The notes: generated by a model not told the origin, from the sequence alone. A DNA stretch of 64,000 bases from Bog-473 sp963701955 (GCA_963701955.1 OY969694.1:930001-994000); one strand, 5' to 3'; counted from the first letter of the stretch, positions 44,904 to 54,187 are shown. Numbers and translations are program-made.

Positions 44904-46075
44904 TACACGTCGGCGAATGCCTCTGTTGCTAAACGCAATCTTTGTCCGACTCGAACTTCGTCGGCAGTCGCACGAGCGATCGCGGATTGGAAATCGTCGT
45001 CGGCGAGAAGCTCGTCGAGTTTGGAAGTGATCCGCTCTGGGTCATCAATTGGCCCGTTCTCGAGTCTTCTGGCGATGCCGATAAGAACAGAATCAACCAA
45101 GGCGGCATTGACTTGCCTTTGCGAGCGGAATGCTCGAGGGCCAGGTCCGCGAGCTAACGCAGCGCACGTCTTCTCAAAGCGTTCCTTGAGGGACCGACGG
45201 TTCAAGCCGTTCAAGTTTCGGTGGTCCTTGAGGAACGAATTCAGAAATGCTTTCAGGGGCCGCTTATACGTATCCGCAGAAACGTATAGGGAAAGAAACC
45301 TTAGGACCAGCTCTTGATCCTTAAGTCGTCCTGACTTATTGCCATATAAGAGCCTCCAGTTGGGATCGGTATTCAGTTCCCTGATGAAATCCACCAATCT
45401 TCCCGGGTACAGAGCAACCCTTATCTCTTGAGGATACAGATTCGTGCCACCCGTATTCAGACGTTCGAATAACTGATAGACGGCTTCGTCGCCGTGTTCT
45501 TCTGGGTTGTATCGGACGACTGTTGCATGAAGACGGTTGTTATCGAGCGCCCGCCGATCCTCGTCTGCGAGATCGTCGTACGAAAGGCCCTTGAAGGCAG
45601 TCCCGACGTTTTCTAGGCGGAACGCTGAACCGTTCTCAAGCTTTCCGTCATAGAAGCGCTGAAGGGTCCGAAGTCGCTGCTGACCATCGAGGACCAGCAG
45701 CTTGCGGTCGGATTGTTGGACCAGAAATATGCCAGGAACGGGATAGCCGAGCAACAACGACTCGATAAACCTGTCCATCTGGTACTTCCGCCACACGAAT
45801 CCTCTTTGGAAGCCCTCGAGGTCGATCACAGTGTCGTCCGGTGGGAAGATATTTGGAACAACGACATCCCCGTCGTTCAATCGTCTGACTAGTCCATGCA
45901 CATCGAAGTCCGATCCGAAGTACGTGATTGGTTCAGATGCTGGGAAGGCTTCGGCGGACTCCTCGATTTGATCCTCATCGCCCAGGATGAGGTCCTCGAG
46001 TTCCTGGAGGTCCCGAGCCTGTTGAGCAGCCGCCGGGGATCGGCGCTTCCGTGCTGGTGGTGTCACAACGGACAA
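44903..46075 (-). CDS. DUF262 (ParB-like) protein paired with HEPN
   Basis: 390 residues; TTG 46075 or GTG 46066 may be the start, as no good ribosome site is seen. DUF262 marks: DLEGFQRGFVWRKYQMDRFI, ESLLLGYPVPGIFLVQQ, then VLDGQQRLRTLQRFYDG (about residues 128-144, the ParB/sulfiredoxin-like DGQQR motif) and VYQLFERLNTGGTNLYPQEI. There is no C-terminal HNH (DUF1524) nuclease, so it differs from GmrSD-type enzymes. The partner HEPN gene may supply the nuclease. An 8 bp inverted repeat just upstream (46080-46110) could be its operator. Confidence 0.9.
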   Translation of the reverse strand: MSVVTPPARKRRSPAAAQQARDLQELEDLILGDEDQIEESAEAFPASEPITYFGSDFDVHGLVRRLNDGDVVVPNIFPPDDTVIDLEGFQRGFVWRKYQMDRFIESLLLGYPVPGIFLVQQSDRKLLVLDGQQRLRTLQRFYDGKLENGSAFRLENVGTAFKGLSYDDLADEDRRALDNNRLHATVVRYNPEEHGDEAVYQLFERLNTGGTNLYPQEIRVALYPGRLVDFIRELNTDPNWRLLYGNKSGRLKDQELVLRFLSLYVSADTYKRPLKAFLNSFLKDHRNLNGLNRRSLKERFEKTCAALARGPGPRAFRSQRQVNAALVDSVLIGIARRLENGPIDDPERITSKLDELLADDDFQSAIARATADEVRVGQRLRLATEAFADV

Positions 46076-46079
46076 GCTA

Positions 46080-46110
46080 GCGGGTGCGTTACCTGTATCA
46101 CAGCACCCGC
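46080..46110. promoter_or_regulatory. Inverted repeat in the DUF262 leader
   Basis: GCGGGTGC (46080-46087) and GCACCCGC (46103-46110), 15 bp apart, lie 5 bp upstream of the DUF262 start. The position suits an autoregulatory operator or a leader hairpin. No protein is known to bind it. Confidence 0.45.
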
Positions 46111-46307
46111 AAACTGCATCGGTCCAGGTTACATGCCCCTTGACGAAACCACAGGTGTGTGATTAAGTGCGCATTGCGCCACTCAGACTTCGTGTCTGAT
46201 CCCACAGCAGGAGCTGGTGAGTAGGTGAAGGCGCATTCTGAGGGCCGATTGGTCCAGTAATCCTGACCCCGGGAGATGGATACCGGGCAACCCCCCGCTT
46301 TCTTGGG

Positions 46308-47474
46308 TTGCCCGACGTGTGCTGCCAGGTCGACTCCAAGAAGCGGACCGATAGATCGTCCGCTCGGAAGGAGTATCGGCACGTGTCTCAGAAGAAATCT
46401 GTCCCACCAGAGAGTCCCCAGACCGGCTCTATCGTGGAACTGGCGTCCGGTGTGGATGCGCTGTACCTCTCGGGCGAGTTGAAACTGCCCGGGAAACTGC
46501 TTTCTCTGCTTGAGTCGAGACGTCAAGTGGCCCAGGAAGCACGGTCCCCGGTGCCCTTCTTTTTCGGCGGTCGAACAATGGAGATCGCTCCCGAGGGTTC
46601 GGGCAGTACCGCTATTGCCTCATGGATCCCTTCGGACAGATCGGGCTGACCAACAGCGACAGCTTTCCTGCGGTCAGAGTCTAACCTCGTGCTGAGTTCT
46701 TGCACGGGCTGGGAGCGGCGGAGGCGGTGGCTTGGTTCCGTACCCTGCTGCGAATCGGAGTGCGGTCCCATCGAATTTTCGGTGAGTCGCATCGATTTGT
46801 TCGCCGACTTCCAAGGATGGACGCTGTCCGGAAACGAGCGGCACCGGTTCGTTAAGCGGTCGGATCTTGTGATCACCTACGAGGAGGCTGATGTGCTGAC
46901 TGGCTTGCAGTTCGGGCGGCGAACGTCAGGGACAGTGACGTGCCGCATTTACGACAAGTCAGCGGAAGCCAGCCGGAGCGGTGCTGGGTACTGGCCGCAG
47001 GTGTGGGGGGATCGGTATGACCGGAACCGACCTGTTCTGCGGGTGGAATTCGAAATCCTCCGTGGAGCGTTGCGGCAGTACGGACTCGACACCCCCGAGC
47101 GGGTGTTAGCTGCTGCAGGTGACATGTGGCTCAATCTCACCTCCGAGTGGTTGTCATTCCGAGTGTCGACAGAAGATCGGACAAGGTCGAGATGGCCGAT
47201 TGCAGCCGAGTGGGAAGCAGTTCGCCGAGCAAGCCTTGCCGACAACTCTTACGGGGTCGACCGCATCTATGCCGGCAAGCGAAGCGGAGAACTCGAGAAG
47301 CTATTGCCTGCTTTGGTCGGCTACTTGTCGAGCACGGCCGCCTTGACCAGCGCACAAGATCTCGAGGAGGTGCTGCCACTCGTCGGGGAGCTCGTGCGAT
47401 CCCATGAATCACGCAGTGGCGTTCGGTTTGAGAGTCGGATTGCCGACAAAGTTCGTCAATACCGCCTGCCATGA
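46308..47474 (+). pseudogene. Decayed replication initiation protein (Rep)
   Basis: Parts of one Rep protein lie in different frames. 46308-46600 ends LPGKLLSLLESRRQVAQEAR ... FFFGGRTMEIAPEG. The next part, YRYCLMDPFGQIGLTNSDSF then PRAEFLHGLGAAEAVAWFRT, is in a shifted frame and interrupted by a TAA at about 46682. The C-terminal part from about 46760 (PIEFSVSRIDLFADFQGW, TGLQFGRRTSGTVTCRIYDK, PVLRVEFEILRGALRQYGLD) is again in the first frame. Two frameshifts plus a stop mean the gene is dead unless the sequence is wrong. The family is that of rolling-circle-type Rep proteins of actinobacterial integrative plasmids. Confidence 0.75.
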
Positions 47475-47731
47475 GGCCACCCGCCACTACTCAGGGAGGA
47501 GCGAGGCTATCGATCGATCCCCCACTGCTCATCTCCGTCGAGGAGGCCGCTCGGCTTCTCGGGCTCGGAAGGACGAGAGCCTACGGGCTCGTCATGAGTG
47601 GCCGGATCGTCAGCGTGAAGCTCGGTCGCAAACGACTCGTGGTGCGAGAACGTCTCTCAGATTTCGTGTCGGAACTGGTCGCCGAGCACGGGGGATTCGG
47701 TCACAACGGGAACGCTGTTGGTCATGGGTAA
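47471..47731 (+). CDS. Excisionase-like helix-turn-helix protein
   Basis: 86 residues. ATG overlaps the rep stop (ATGA). LLISVEEAARLLGLGRTRAY ... GLVMSGRIVSVKLGRKRLVV is the MerR-like/HTH_17 excisionase pattern. In pSAM2-type elements Xis follows Rep and helps Int excise the element. With a decayed integrase it is probably no longer used for excision. Confidence 0.85.
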   Translation: MRPPATTQGGARLSIDPPLLISVEEAARLLGLGRTRAYGLVMSGRIVSVKLGRKRLVVRERLSDFVSELVAEHGGFGHNGNAVGHG

Positions 47732-47903
47732 GCGGAGCCGAACGATTAGGGAACGACGCAGGACCCGGGGACGTGGGGGCGGTGCAGAGCAGATCCCTTT
47801 GGTAGGTGTGGTGCCGGTGGAATTCCGTGGGATCGTCAGTGACGAGTCTCTGTGTGTTGACCCTCGCTGCGATTGTCGCTGCGGGAACTGGCACTTCTGG
47901 TAG
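47724..47903 (+). CDS. Small basic protein of the integrated element
   Basis: 59 residues from ATG 47724, overlapping the end of the excisionase gene. A very basic N-terminus (MGKRSRTIRERRRTRGRGGG) is followed by a Cys-rich end (CVDPRCDCRCGNWHFW). No family recognised; position between xis and int suggests a conserved element gene. Confidence 0.4.
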   Translation: MGKRSRTIRERRRTRGRGGGAEQIPLVGVVPVEFRGIVSDESLCVDPRCDCRCGNWHFW

Positions 47904-48024
47904 CGGGCACCCGCCAGCCCCGGTCTGGTGGGAACGGAGGGCGGTGCCGGCGGACGGACTCGTGGCGTAAGACACGGCCGCCCGCCGGCGCACCCCACGT
48001 ACCGCACGGCCGGGACCGACGGGC

Positions 48025-49171
48025 TCAGCTCCAGAGGGCGGTGCTCATAGCGTCTGCGGCACTCTGGCGGTCGGGGGCGAGGATGTGGCCGTACACGTCG
48101 GCGGTCATCCGGATCGAGGAATGTCCGAGTACCTCGCTCACGACTTGGATCTTGACGCCCTGTGCCAGCATGAGGCTTGCGGCTGAATGCCGTAGTTCGT
48201 GGGGATGCCAATCCCCCAAGCCGGCCTTCTGGCAGGTCGATCTGAATTCTCGGTAGAAGTTGCGAGGATCGATCGGTGTTCCGATGGACGTGGTGAATAC
48301 ATAGCCGGAGTCCTGCCACGCTCGGCCGATCCGACGACGTTCGCCGGCTTGCTGCGCCTTGTGGGAACGAAGCATCACCACGAGCGGCGTCGGGAAGATT
48401 GACGGAGCGACGGCTACGGCTGGTCTTCGTGTCCGAGACGACAAGGGATCCACCCTGCGCGCTTCAGCTGCCGACGCACGAGGAGAATCCCTTGGGTGAG
48501 GTCGACGTCCTCCCAGCGGAGTCCGAGAGCTTCCCCACGCCGAAGTCCTGTCGAAAGCATGAGTGCGTAGAGCGCCTCGTTTCGGTGGCCCTCGAGCGTC
48601 GACAGAAGGTGCTCGGCCTGATCGGGAGTGAGCGTTCGTCCCTCCTTCCGATGTTCCTTCGGGCTACGGGTGAGGCTGGCCACGTTTCGGTTGACACTCC
48701 CCCAGCGGATCGCTTGGTTCGAGCGCCTGAGCGAGCACCGATCGGATGCGTCGGACCGTCGAGACCGAGAGGCCGCTGTCCATCTTCGAAAAGATCAGAC
48801 GGTCGACTTCGGCCGGCGGTGAGGTCCACCAATCTGCGCCGGCCCGAGTGTCGGGACGATGTGGTGCGTCGGCAACGCTCTTGTAGTTGTCAGCGGCACT
48901 GAGGGCGACCTGGTGGCGCAGAACGTCGGAGTACCAACGATCGAAGAGCTGGCCGACCGTGAGCGTGGTGTCGGGAGACAGGCAGGCCGTCGTCGAGCTG
49001 ACGCTGCAGCTGCTTGAGCTTCTGGGCGACTTCGGCTCGGGTCTTTGCGGAGACGGTCTTACGAATGGGTCCGCCCCTCAGGCGGTGTACCCAATGATGG
49101 CGACGCCCAGCCAACGTCCGTCGGACGAACGTTGGTAGATGGAACCTTCGTTGTTGCATCGGCGACCGCCC
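48025..49171 (-). pseudogene. Decayed tyrosine integrase of the tRNA-Val element
   Basis: Recognisable pieces lie in several frames. Near 49150: NNEGSIYQRSSDGRWLGVAI. Around 49060: RKTVSAKTRAEVAQKLKQLQ. 48414-48683: HRNEALYALMLSTGLRRGEA (Arg I) then LGLRWEDVDL. 48025-48400: GDWHPHELRHSAASLMLAQG, VVSEVLGHSSIRMTADVYGH (His-x-x-Arg, His, Tyr). A whole integrase would be near 380 residues. At least three frameshifts separate the parts. Its position beside attR is standard for tRNA-targeting integrases. Confidence 0.85.
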
Positions 49172-49282
49172 ACCTCGGACCCCTCGATTTCATTTGCTGA
49201 CGGATTTGCTGACAAACGTACGGATCGAGGTGTGTCACAGCGAGGATCTGAGACGGTCAGTGGCTTGACCAGGAAGTTTTGA

Positions 49283-49327
49283 GTGGGCCGTAGAGGACTC
49301 GAACCTCTGACCCCTTGCGCGTCATGC
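49283..49327 (-). repeat. attR, inside tRNA-Val
   Basis: 45 bp identical to 43983-44027. It covers the 3' end of tRNA-Val up to the anticodon loop, so integration rebuilt an intact tRNA on this side. Confidence 0.95.
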
Positions 49328-49356
49328 AAGTGCGCTACCAGCTGCGCCAACGGCCC
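49284..49356 (-). tRNA. tRNA-Val (GAC)
   Basis: 73 nt, read on the minus strand. Acceptor stem GGGCCGT/ACGGCCC with discriminator A, D-arm GCGC...GCGC, anticodon stem CTTGC/GCAAG around loop ATGACGC with anticodon GAC, T-arm AGAGG-TTCGAGT-CCTCT. All four stems pair. No encoded CCA. It is the attachment gene of the 5.3 kb element. Confidence 0.95.
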
Positions 49357-49474
49357 CGTCGGACCCAGACCCTACCACCGGCCCAATTCGGGCCCTCGCA
49401 CCCGGACGGCCGAATGCGTCCGACCCGACACGCCCCCCAAACCGGAACCCGGGGCGGGCGCAGGCCGCCGCGGA

Positions 49475-50227
49475 TCAGGCCGCCGGCGACAACATGGCCG
49501 GCACCAGGGGCCAGATGTGGTCGCGGGGGTCGAGAGGATCGTGACCCTCGGAGCACCGCCAGGCGTCGTAGTCCTCGGACCATTCCCGGTGCCACCGGAT
49601 CTGTGCCTCGTGGAGGTCCACCACCTCGGCGTCCCACAGCTCCCGGTGACGCATCGCCAGGGCGAAGAGCACCTCCATCGACGCGATCGCATCCGCAGTG
49701 GCGTCATGGGCCCGGGCGATCTCGATTCCGTAGTGACCGCACAGATCCGAGAGCGTCCTGCGCCCCGAGCGCGCCCCGTCGATCTGTCGGTCGATCACCG
49801 CCACGTCGAGAACCGGCCCCCACCAGCCCCGCTCGACCATCCCGCGCAGTCCTAGCCTTGCCGCCTGAGTCTCGATGATGGTCAGGTCGTAGTCCAACCG
49901 CATGCCCACCACCGGCACCCCCCGGCGCCCCGCGGCAACAAGCGCATCGACCAACAAGGCGACGCCAGCCGTCAGCGGCATCCCCTCGGCGCGGGCCCGC
50001 TCCGTCGAGATCCCGTGCACCCTGGTGGCATCGGCGGGAATCGAACGGGCAGGGTCGATCAGGCCGGCCCAGCTACGGACGACGACCCCGTCCACGACCG
50101 ACACGAGCGCGTAGGACACGGGGACGTCGCCGAAACGGTCGACCCCGGTCGTCTCGAGGTCGAATCCCAGCAATTCACGGCACACCCATCCGCCCACGCC
50201 GTCGAGCATTGCCGGTGGATGTGACAT
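49475..50227 (-). CDS. DEDDh 3'-5' exonuclease (DnaQ-like)
   Basis: 250 residues. ExoI motif LLGFDLETTGVDRFGDVPVS, ExoII region VVGMRLDYDLTIIETQAARL, and ExoIII HDATADAIASMEVL give the DEDDh metal site. It removes nucleotides from 3' ends, possibly in repair or as an epsilon-like proofreading protein. No polymerase domain. Lies 118 bp from tRNA-Val. Confidence 0.9.
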   Translation of the reverse strand: MSHPPAMLDGVGGWVCRELLGFDLETTGVDRFGDVPVSYALVSVVDGVVVRSWAGLIDPARSIPADATRVHGISTERARAEGMPLTAGVALLVDALVAAGRRGVPVVGMRLDYDLTIIETQAARLGLRGMVERGWWGPVLDVAVIDRQIDGARSGRRTLSDLCGHYGIEIARAHDATADAIASMEVLFALAMRHRELWDAEVVDLHEAQIRWHREWSEDYDAWRCSEGHDPLDPRDHIWPLVPAMLSPAA

Positions 50228-50251
50228 GCACGCGGATGCCCGGCGATCTCC

Positions 50252-51625
50252 CTATTGGACGCCCTCATCGATCATGGCGTCGGCCACCCGGCAGAAGCCC
50301 GCCACGTTGGCCCCGAGGACGTAGTCGTCGGGGGCTCCGTACTCCGTCGCGGTGGAGCGCGTCAGGGCGTGGACCGACGAGACGATTGAGCGGAGTTGCG
50401 CGTCGACCTGGTCGGCGGTCCAGGGAAGATGCTCGGCGTCCTGGGTCATCTCGAGTCCCGACACCGCCACTCCCCCGGCGTTCACCGCCTTGCTCGGACC
50501 GTAGAGCACGCCGGCCTCTCGCAGAATTCGGGCCGCCTCTGGCCGGGTGGGCATGTTCGAGCCCTCGGCCACGAGCACCACGCCGTTGCCGACCATGGCC
50601 CGGGCGTCGGCCGAGCCGATCTCGTTCTGGGTGGCCGCCGGGAAGACGCACGCCGCAGGGACCGACCACAGCGGGTTGCCGCCGGACGTCTTCGGTGGGC
50701 CGACCGGGGTGTACCGGGCTCCGGGAAACCGTTCGGCATACTCACGGATGCGGCCGCGCCGCACCTCCTTGAGCTCCCGCGCCCAGGCCAGCTTCTCGGC
50801 GTCTATTCCCTCGTCGTCCACGACGAAGCCGTCGGAGTCCGACAGCGAGACCGGAATGCCGCCGACGTCAATGAGCTTGGCCGCTGTGTGCAACGCCACG
50901 TTGCCACTCCCCGAGATGAGGCAACGTCTGCCCTCCAGGGTGAGGCCCCGCGTGGCCATCATCTCCTGGGCGAAGTACACCACTCCGTATCCGGTCGCCT
51001 CGGGCCGGACCAGCGAACCACCCCAGGTCGGACCCTTTCCGGTCAAGGCGCCGGTGAATTGGTTCGTGATCCGCTTGTACTGGCCGAAGAGAAAACCGAT
51101 CTCCCTCGCCCCCACCCCGATGTCGCCTGCCGGGACGTCGGTGAACTGGCCGATATGGCGGTAGAGCTCGATCATGAAGGACTGGCAGAAGCGCCGCACC
51201 TCGTCGTGGCTCCTCCCCTTCGGGTCGAAATCCGAGCCCCCCTTGGCACCACCCATCGGCAGGCCGGTGAGTGCATTCTTGAGCGTCTGCTCGAAGGCCA
51301 GGAACTTGAGAAGGCCAGCGTCGACCGTGGGGTGGAACCGCAATCCCCCCTTGAACGGACCCAGGGTGCTGCTCGTCTGCACCCGGAATCCCCGATTGAC
51401 CCTGATCTCCCCAGCGTCGTCGGTCCAGGTGACCCTGAACACGATCACGCGCTCAGGCTCGACCACCCGTTCGAGCACCTTTGCCTGACGGTAGTGCGCC
51501 CGCTGTTCGTACACCGGGCCCAGGGTCTGCACCACCTCCCCGACCGCCTGCAAGAACTCGGGCTGATTCGGGTTCTTGGCTGCCACCTCGAAGAGGAGCT
51601 GCGTCAGGTAGGCCGACATCCTCAT
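50252..51625 (-). CDS. gdhA: NADP-type glutamate dehydrogenase
   Basis: 457 residues from ATG 51625 (AAGGGTG upstream), the normal length of hexameric GdhA. It aminates 2-oxoglutarate with ammonia. Family blocks: YRVTWTDD-type VIFRVTWTDDAGEIRVNRGF (here VIVFRVTWTDD), GPFKGGLRFHPTVDAGLLKF, FEQTLKNALTGLPMGGAKGG (catalytic Lys), PAGDIGVGAREIGFLFGQYK and RPEATGYGVVYF. With glnA in the window, both ammonia-assimilation routes are present. Confidence 0.95.
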   Translation of the reverse strand: MRMSAYLTQLLFEVAAKNPNQPEFLQAVGEVVQTLGPVYEQRAHYRQAKVLERVVEPERVIVFRVTWTDDAGEIRVNRGFRVQTSSTLGPFKGGLRFHPTVDAGLLKFLAFEQTLKNALTGLPMGGAKGGSDFDPKGRSHDEVRRFCQSFMIELYRHIGQFTDVPAGDIGVGAREIGFLFGQYKRITNQFTGALTGKGPTWGGSLVRPEATGYGVVYFAQEMMATRGLTLEGRRCLISGSGNVALHTAAKLIDVGGIPVSLSDSDGFVVDDEGIDAEKLAWARELKEVRRGRIREYAERFPGARYTPVGPPKTSGGNPLWSVPAACVFPAATQNEIGSADARAMVGNGVVLVAEGSNMPTRPEAARILREAGVLYGPSKAVNAGGVAVSGLEMTQDAEHLPWTADQVDAQLRSIVSSVHALTRSTATEYGAPDDYVLGANVAGFCRVADAMIDEGVQ

Positions 51626-51689
51626 GGCAGACACCCTTCGATACCGGGGCAGCACCTCGATAGGCCCGAGTGTCACAATACTTCCCGCC

Positions 51690-52777
51690 AGGCCCGGCTC
51701 GTGCAGACCCGCCGCGCCCTCGACTCGACCCTGCTCGACGATGCCGTCGCCACCCAGGACACCGTCACCGAGCTGATCGCCGCTGTCCGCCGGGTACGCA
51801 GGGCCGTCCCCGGTGCGATGCGCGTCGACTCTCCGCCCACGACTACGACTCGGCGGGCAAGCCGCTGATTAGCTGGGACGACCCGGTGGCCAAGGCCGCT
51901 CTGGTCGACGCTCTGGTCACCGATGCCCTGGCCCTGCTCGCCGCCTTCGAGAACGAGCGCGAAGATGCCGAGGCCACCTCGGCCCTCGCACTGCTGGCTC
52001 TGGTCGCCGGCCAAGACGTCGAACAAGGAGAAGACGGCACCTGGCACATCGCACAAAAGGTGGCCCCTGACCGGGTCATTTCGGTCGTCGATCCCGAAAC
52101 CCGCCACATGCACAAGTCACACTCTGAGTACCGTGACGGCTACAAGGCCACATCGCCGTCGAGCCGAGACCGGACTCGTTACCTCGGCCATCGTCACCCC
52201 GGCCAACGTGTCTGACGCCAAGACCGCACTCGATCTGATGGCCACAGAGCCGACGGACTCGAGGTCCTGGCCGACTCGGCCTATGGGTCAGGCAAGACCC
52301 GCGCCGAACTGCGAGCGTGGGACACCGCCAGCTGATCAAGCCGATTCCGCTGCGACGTGCGGTCCCCGGTGGGTTCTGCCGTGACGATTTCTCCGTCGAT
52401 CACCACGTGCGCACGATCACGTGTCCAGCCGGCATCACCGTCCCCATCGCCCCAAGACCAGGCGACCTTTGGCGCAAAGTGCACGGGTTGCCGCTCCGAG
52501 AGCGCTGCACCACGTCACCGTGTGGCCTCAAGACAATTATCCATCCCCATGACGACGAGCTCGTGGCGGCCCGTCGTCAATGGGGGCCCTCGAGGAGTAT
52601 CGCCATGGCGCCCCATGGTCGAGCGCTCCTCGTGTGGCTCGTCACCCACGGATCGGCGAGCCGTTCCGCGGCGTCGAGCGATCGGCTCGGACCTCGCATC
52701 GGGGCCGCCCTCAACCTGCGCCGGTTGGTCACCTCGGCCTGACCAATGACAGCGGGTGGACACTCACCACCGTCTGA
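51690..52777 (+). mobile_element. IS1182-like transposase remnant
   Basis: Pieces of one transposase are spread over three frames: LDSTLLDDAVATQDTVTELI (51719-51778), SAHDYDSAGKPLISWDDPVA then APDRVISVVDPETRHMHKSH (51830-52140), GLVTSAIVTPANVSDAKTAL (about 52170), and IKPIPLRRAVPGGFCRDDFS to HPHDDELVAARRQWGPSR (52335-52590). The N-terminal part of the transposase is missing and at least three frameshifts are present, so it is inactive. It begins about 65 bp upstream of gdhA and may have altered that promoter. Confidence 0.8.
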
Positions 52778-52980
52778 CCAGGCCGCGCAAGCCCAGGTCG
52801 TCAAAAATGGGACCTCACCTTTGGGCTCTGCCCATCCAGGGTGGCCGGCTCAACCCATTTCACGCCGGCGCTTCAGTCGGACATACCCGGGCTTGCATCC
52901 CGAACCTAGCCGAGGTCCTTGCAACAGTCTCCTAGCCTCAGCGGTTCATTCGTCATTTCAGGGAGGAATCAAGGAGCGGA

Positions 52981-53607
52981 ATGGGACTGCGGATCATCGG
53001 CGCCGGACTGGGGCGCACGGGAACCACGTCGCTGAAGCTGGCCCTCCAGGATCTCCTCGGTGGTCCCTGCTACCACATGCTCGAAGTACGCGAGCGCCCA
53101 GAGGACCCGGATAGATGGGGAGATGCCTACGAAGGTCGATCGCCTGACTGGAAGAGGTTCTTCGACGGCTACCAAGCCACGGTCGACTGGCCGGCGGCAC
53201 CGTTCTGGCCCGAGCTGGCCGAGGCGTTCCCCGACGCGCCGATCCTGCTGTCGTCTCGTGACGCCGATGCCTGGTGGCGGAGCGCATCGAGCACGATCTT
53301 CACCGCGATGGAGGCGTACTTCGCGCCGGACGCGCCGCAGGACGGATGGACGCGCATGGGCCGGGGGATGCTGACCACGTTCACGCCGGCATGGCGGGAC
53401 GAAGAGAGCGCCAAGGCGGCGTACATGGCCTACAACGACCGCGTGAGGGCCACCGCTCCTCCCGACCGACTGGTGGAATGGATCCCGGGTGACGGGTGGG
53501 GACCGATCTGCTCGGCCCTCTCGCTCAGCGTGCCCGACCGTCCCTTTCCCCACGTCAACACCACCGCAGAGGCCCGCACCGAGCTCGGGCTCGACACGGC
53601 TCCCTGA
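52981..53607 (+). CDS. Sulfotransferase-family protein
   Basis: 208 residues; AGGGAGG lies upstream of the ATG. The PAPS-binding loop GAGLGRTGTTSLKLALQDLL is near the N-terminus and the second PAPS-contact segment APILLSSRDADAWWRSASST is at about residues 80-100. This short family is common in actinobacteria. The acceptor is unknown. It could relate to sulfated lipids or thiols, but nothing nearby proves it. Confidence 0.85.
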   Translation: MGLRIIGAGLGRTGTTSLKLALQDLLGGPCYHMLEVRERPEDPDRWGDAYEGRSPDWKRFFDGYQATVDWPAAPFWPELAEAFPDAPILLSSRDADAWWRSASSTIFTAMEAYFAPDAPQDGWTRMGRGMLTTFTPAWRDEESAKAAYMAYNDRVRATAPPDRLVEWIPGDGWGPICSALSLSVPDRPFPHVNTTAEARTELGLDTAP

Positions 53608-53668
53608 CCACGCCCGTCGGCGCCACCGTGGCGTTGGTCATCGGCCTCCCGTGGGGTTGGGCCGTCGA

Positions 53669-54187
53669 TCAGGGGGTCTCAGGTAGGCGGTAGATGGCCA
53701 CCGGAACGAGCGCTTGCTCGGAGGGGACTTTGGTCACCGCGACGAGCTCGAACCCGTTCTTCTCGAGCACCCTCCGTGACCTGAGGTTCCGCGCATCGGG
53801 GTCCGCGGTGAAGGCACACCCCGGATAGACGGCTCGGACCCGGTTGATCAACGCCCCCACCAGCTCAGACCCGACTCCGCGGCCGATGTGGTCCGAGCTC
53901 CCGATGGCGTAGTCGATACCCACGTCCTCGAGTGCCGCCCCAATTTCAGCGGCCCACAGAGGATCAACCGCGCACCGGTACCACTGGCACCAGCCAATCG
54001 GCATATCGCCATCCCCCACCATCAGGGCATGGACGTCCTGCTCCCCCGAGATGCTGCGCCGCAGGTCCTCGACTTCCCGTTGCACCGACGAGCCGGCGAG
54101 GAACCACTTCGCCACATGCGGAGCGCTCAGCCAGCGGGTCACCAGCGGAAGATCGCCGCTCTCCATCCCCCTGAGGCTGAGCATCAC
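53669..54187 (-). CDS. GNAT acetyltransferase, AAC(6')-like
   Basis: 172 residues. SLRGMESGDLPLVTRWLSAP then HVAKWF at the start, GIDYAIGSSDHIGRGVGSEL (acetyl-CoA pyrophosphate loop) and NLRSRRVLEKNGFELVAVTK near the end match the AAC(6')/IacA-like GNAT branch. Members acetylate aminoglycosides or other amines. Resistance function cannot be claimed from sequence. Confidence 0.85.
   Translation of the reverse strand: MMLSLRGMESGDLPLVTRWLSAPHVAKWFLAGSSVQREVEDLRRSISGEQDVHALMVGDGDMPIGWCQWYRCAVDPLWAAEIGAALEDVGIDYAIGSSDHIGRGVGSELVGALINRVRAVYPGCAFTADPDARNLRSRRVLEKNGFELVAVTKVPSEQALVPVAIYRLPETP

Larger units (their letters stand above)
43983..49327. mobile_element. Integrated element at tRNA-Val, decayed plasmid/AICE-like, with DUF262-HEPN cargo
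   Basis: 5.3 kb bounded by 45 bp perfect direct repeats, the right one being the 3' part of an intact tRNA-Val gene. Order from left: attL, HEPN and DUF262 genes (leftward), decayed rep, excisionase and a small basic protein (rightward), decayed integrase (leftward), attR. Rep-Xis-Int next to a tRNA is the backbone of pSAM2-type integrative plasmids of actinobacteria. The mobility genes are broken, while the DUF262-HEPN pair is intact and clearly less GC-rich than the chromosome, so it was brought in and kept. Confidence 0.88.

Noticed and set aside
44903..46075. DUF262 protein as a GmrSD-type restriction enzyme
   Set aside because: No DUF1524/HNH region exists at the C-terminus and no separate gene for it follows; the HEPN partner is different.
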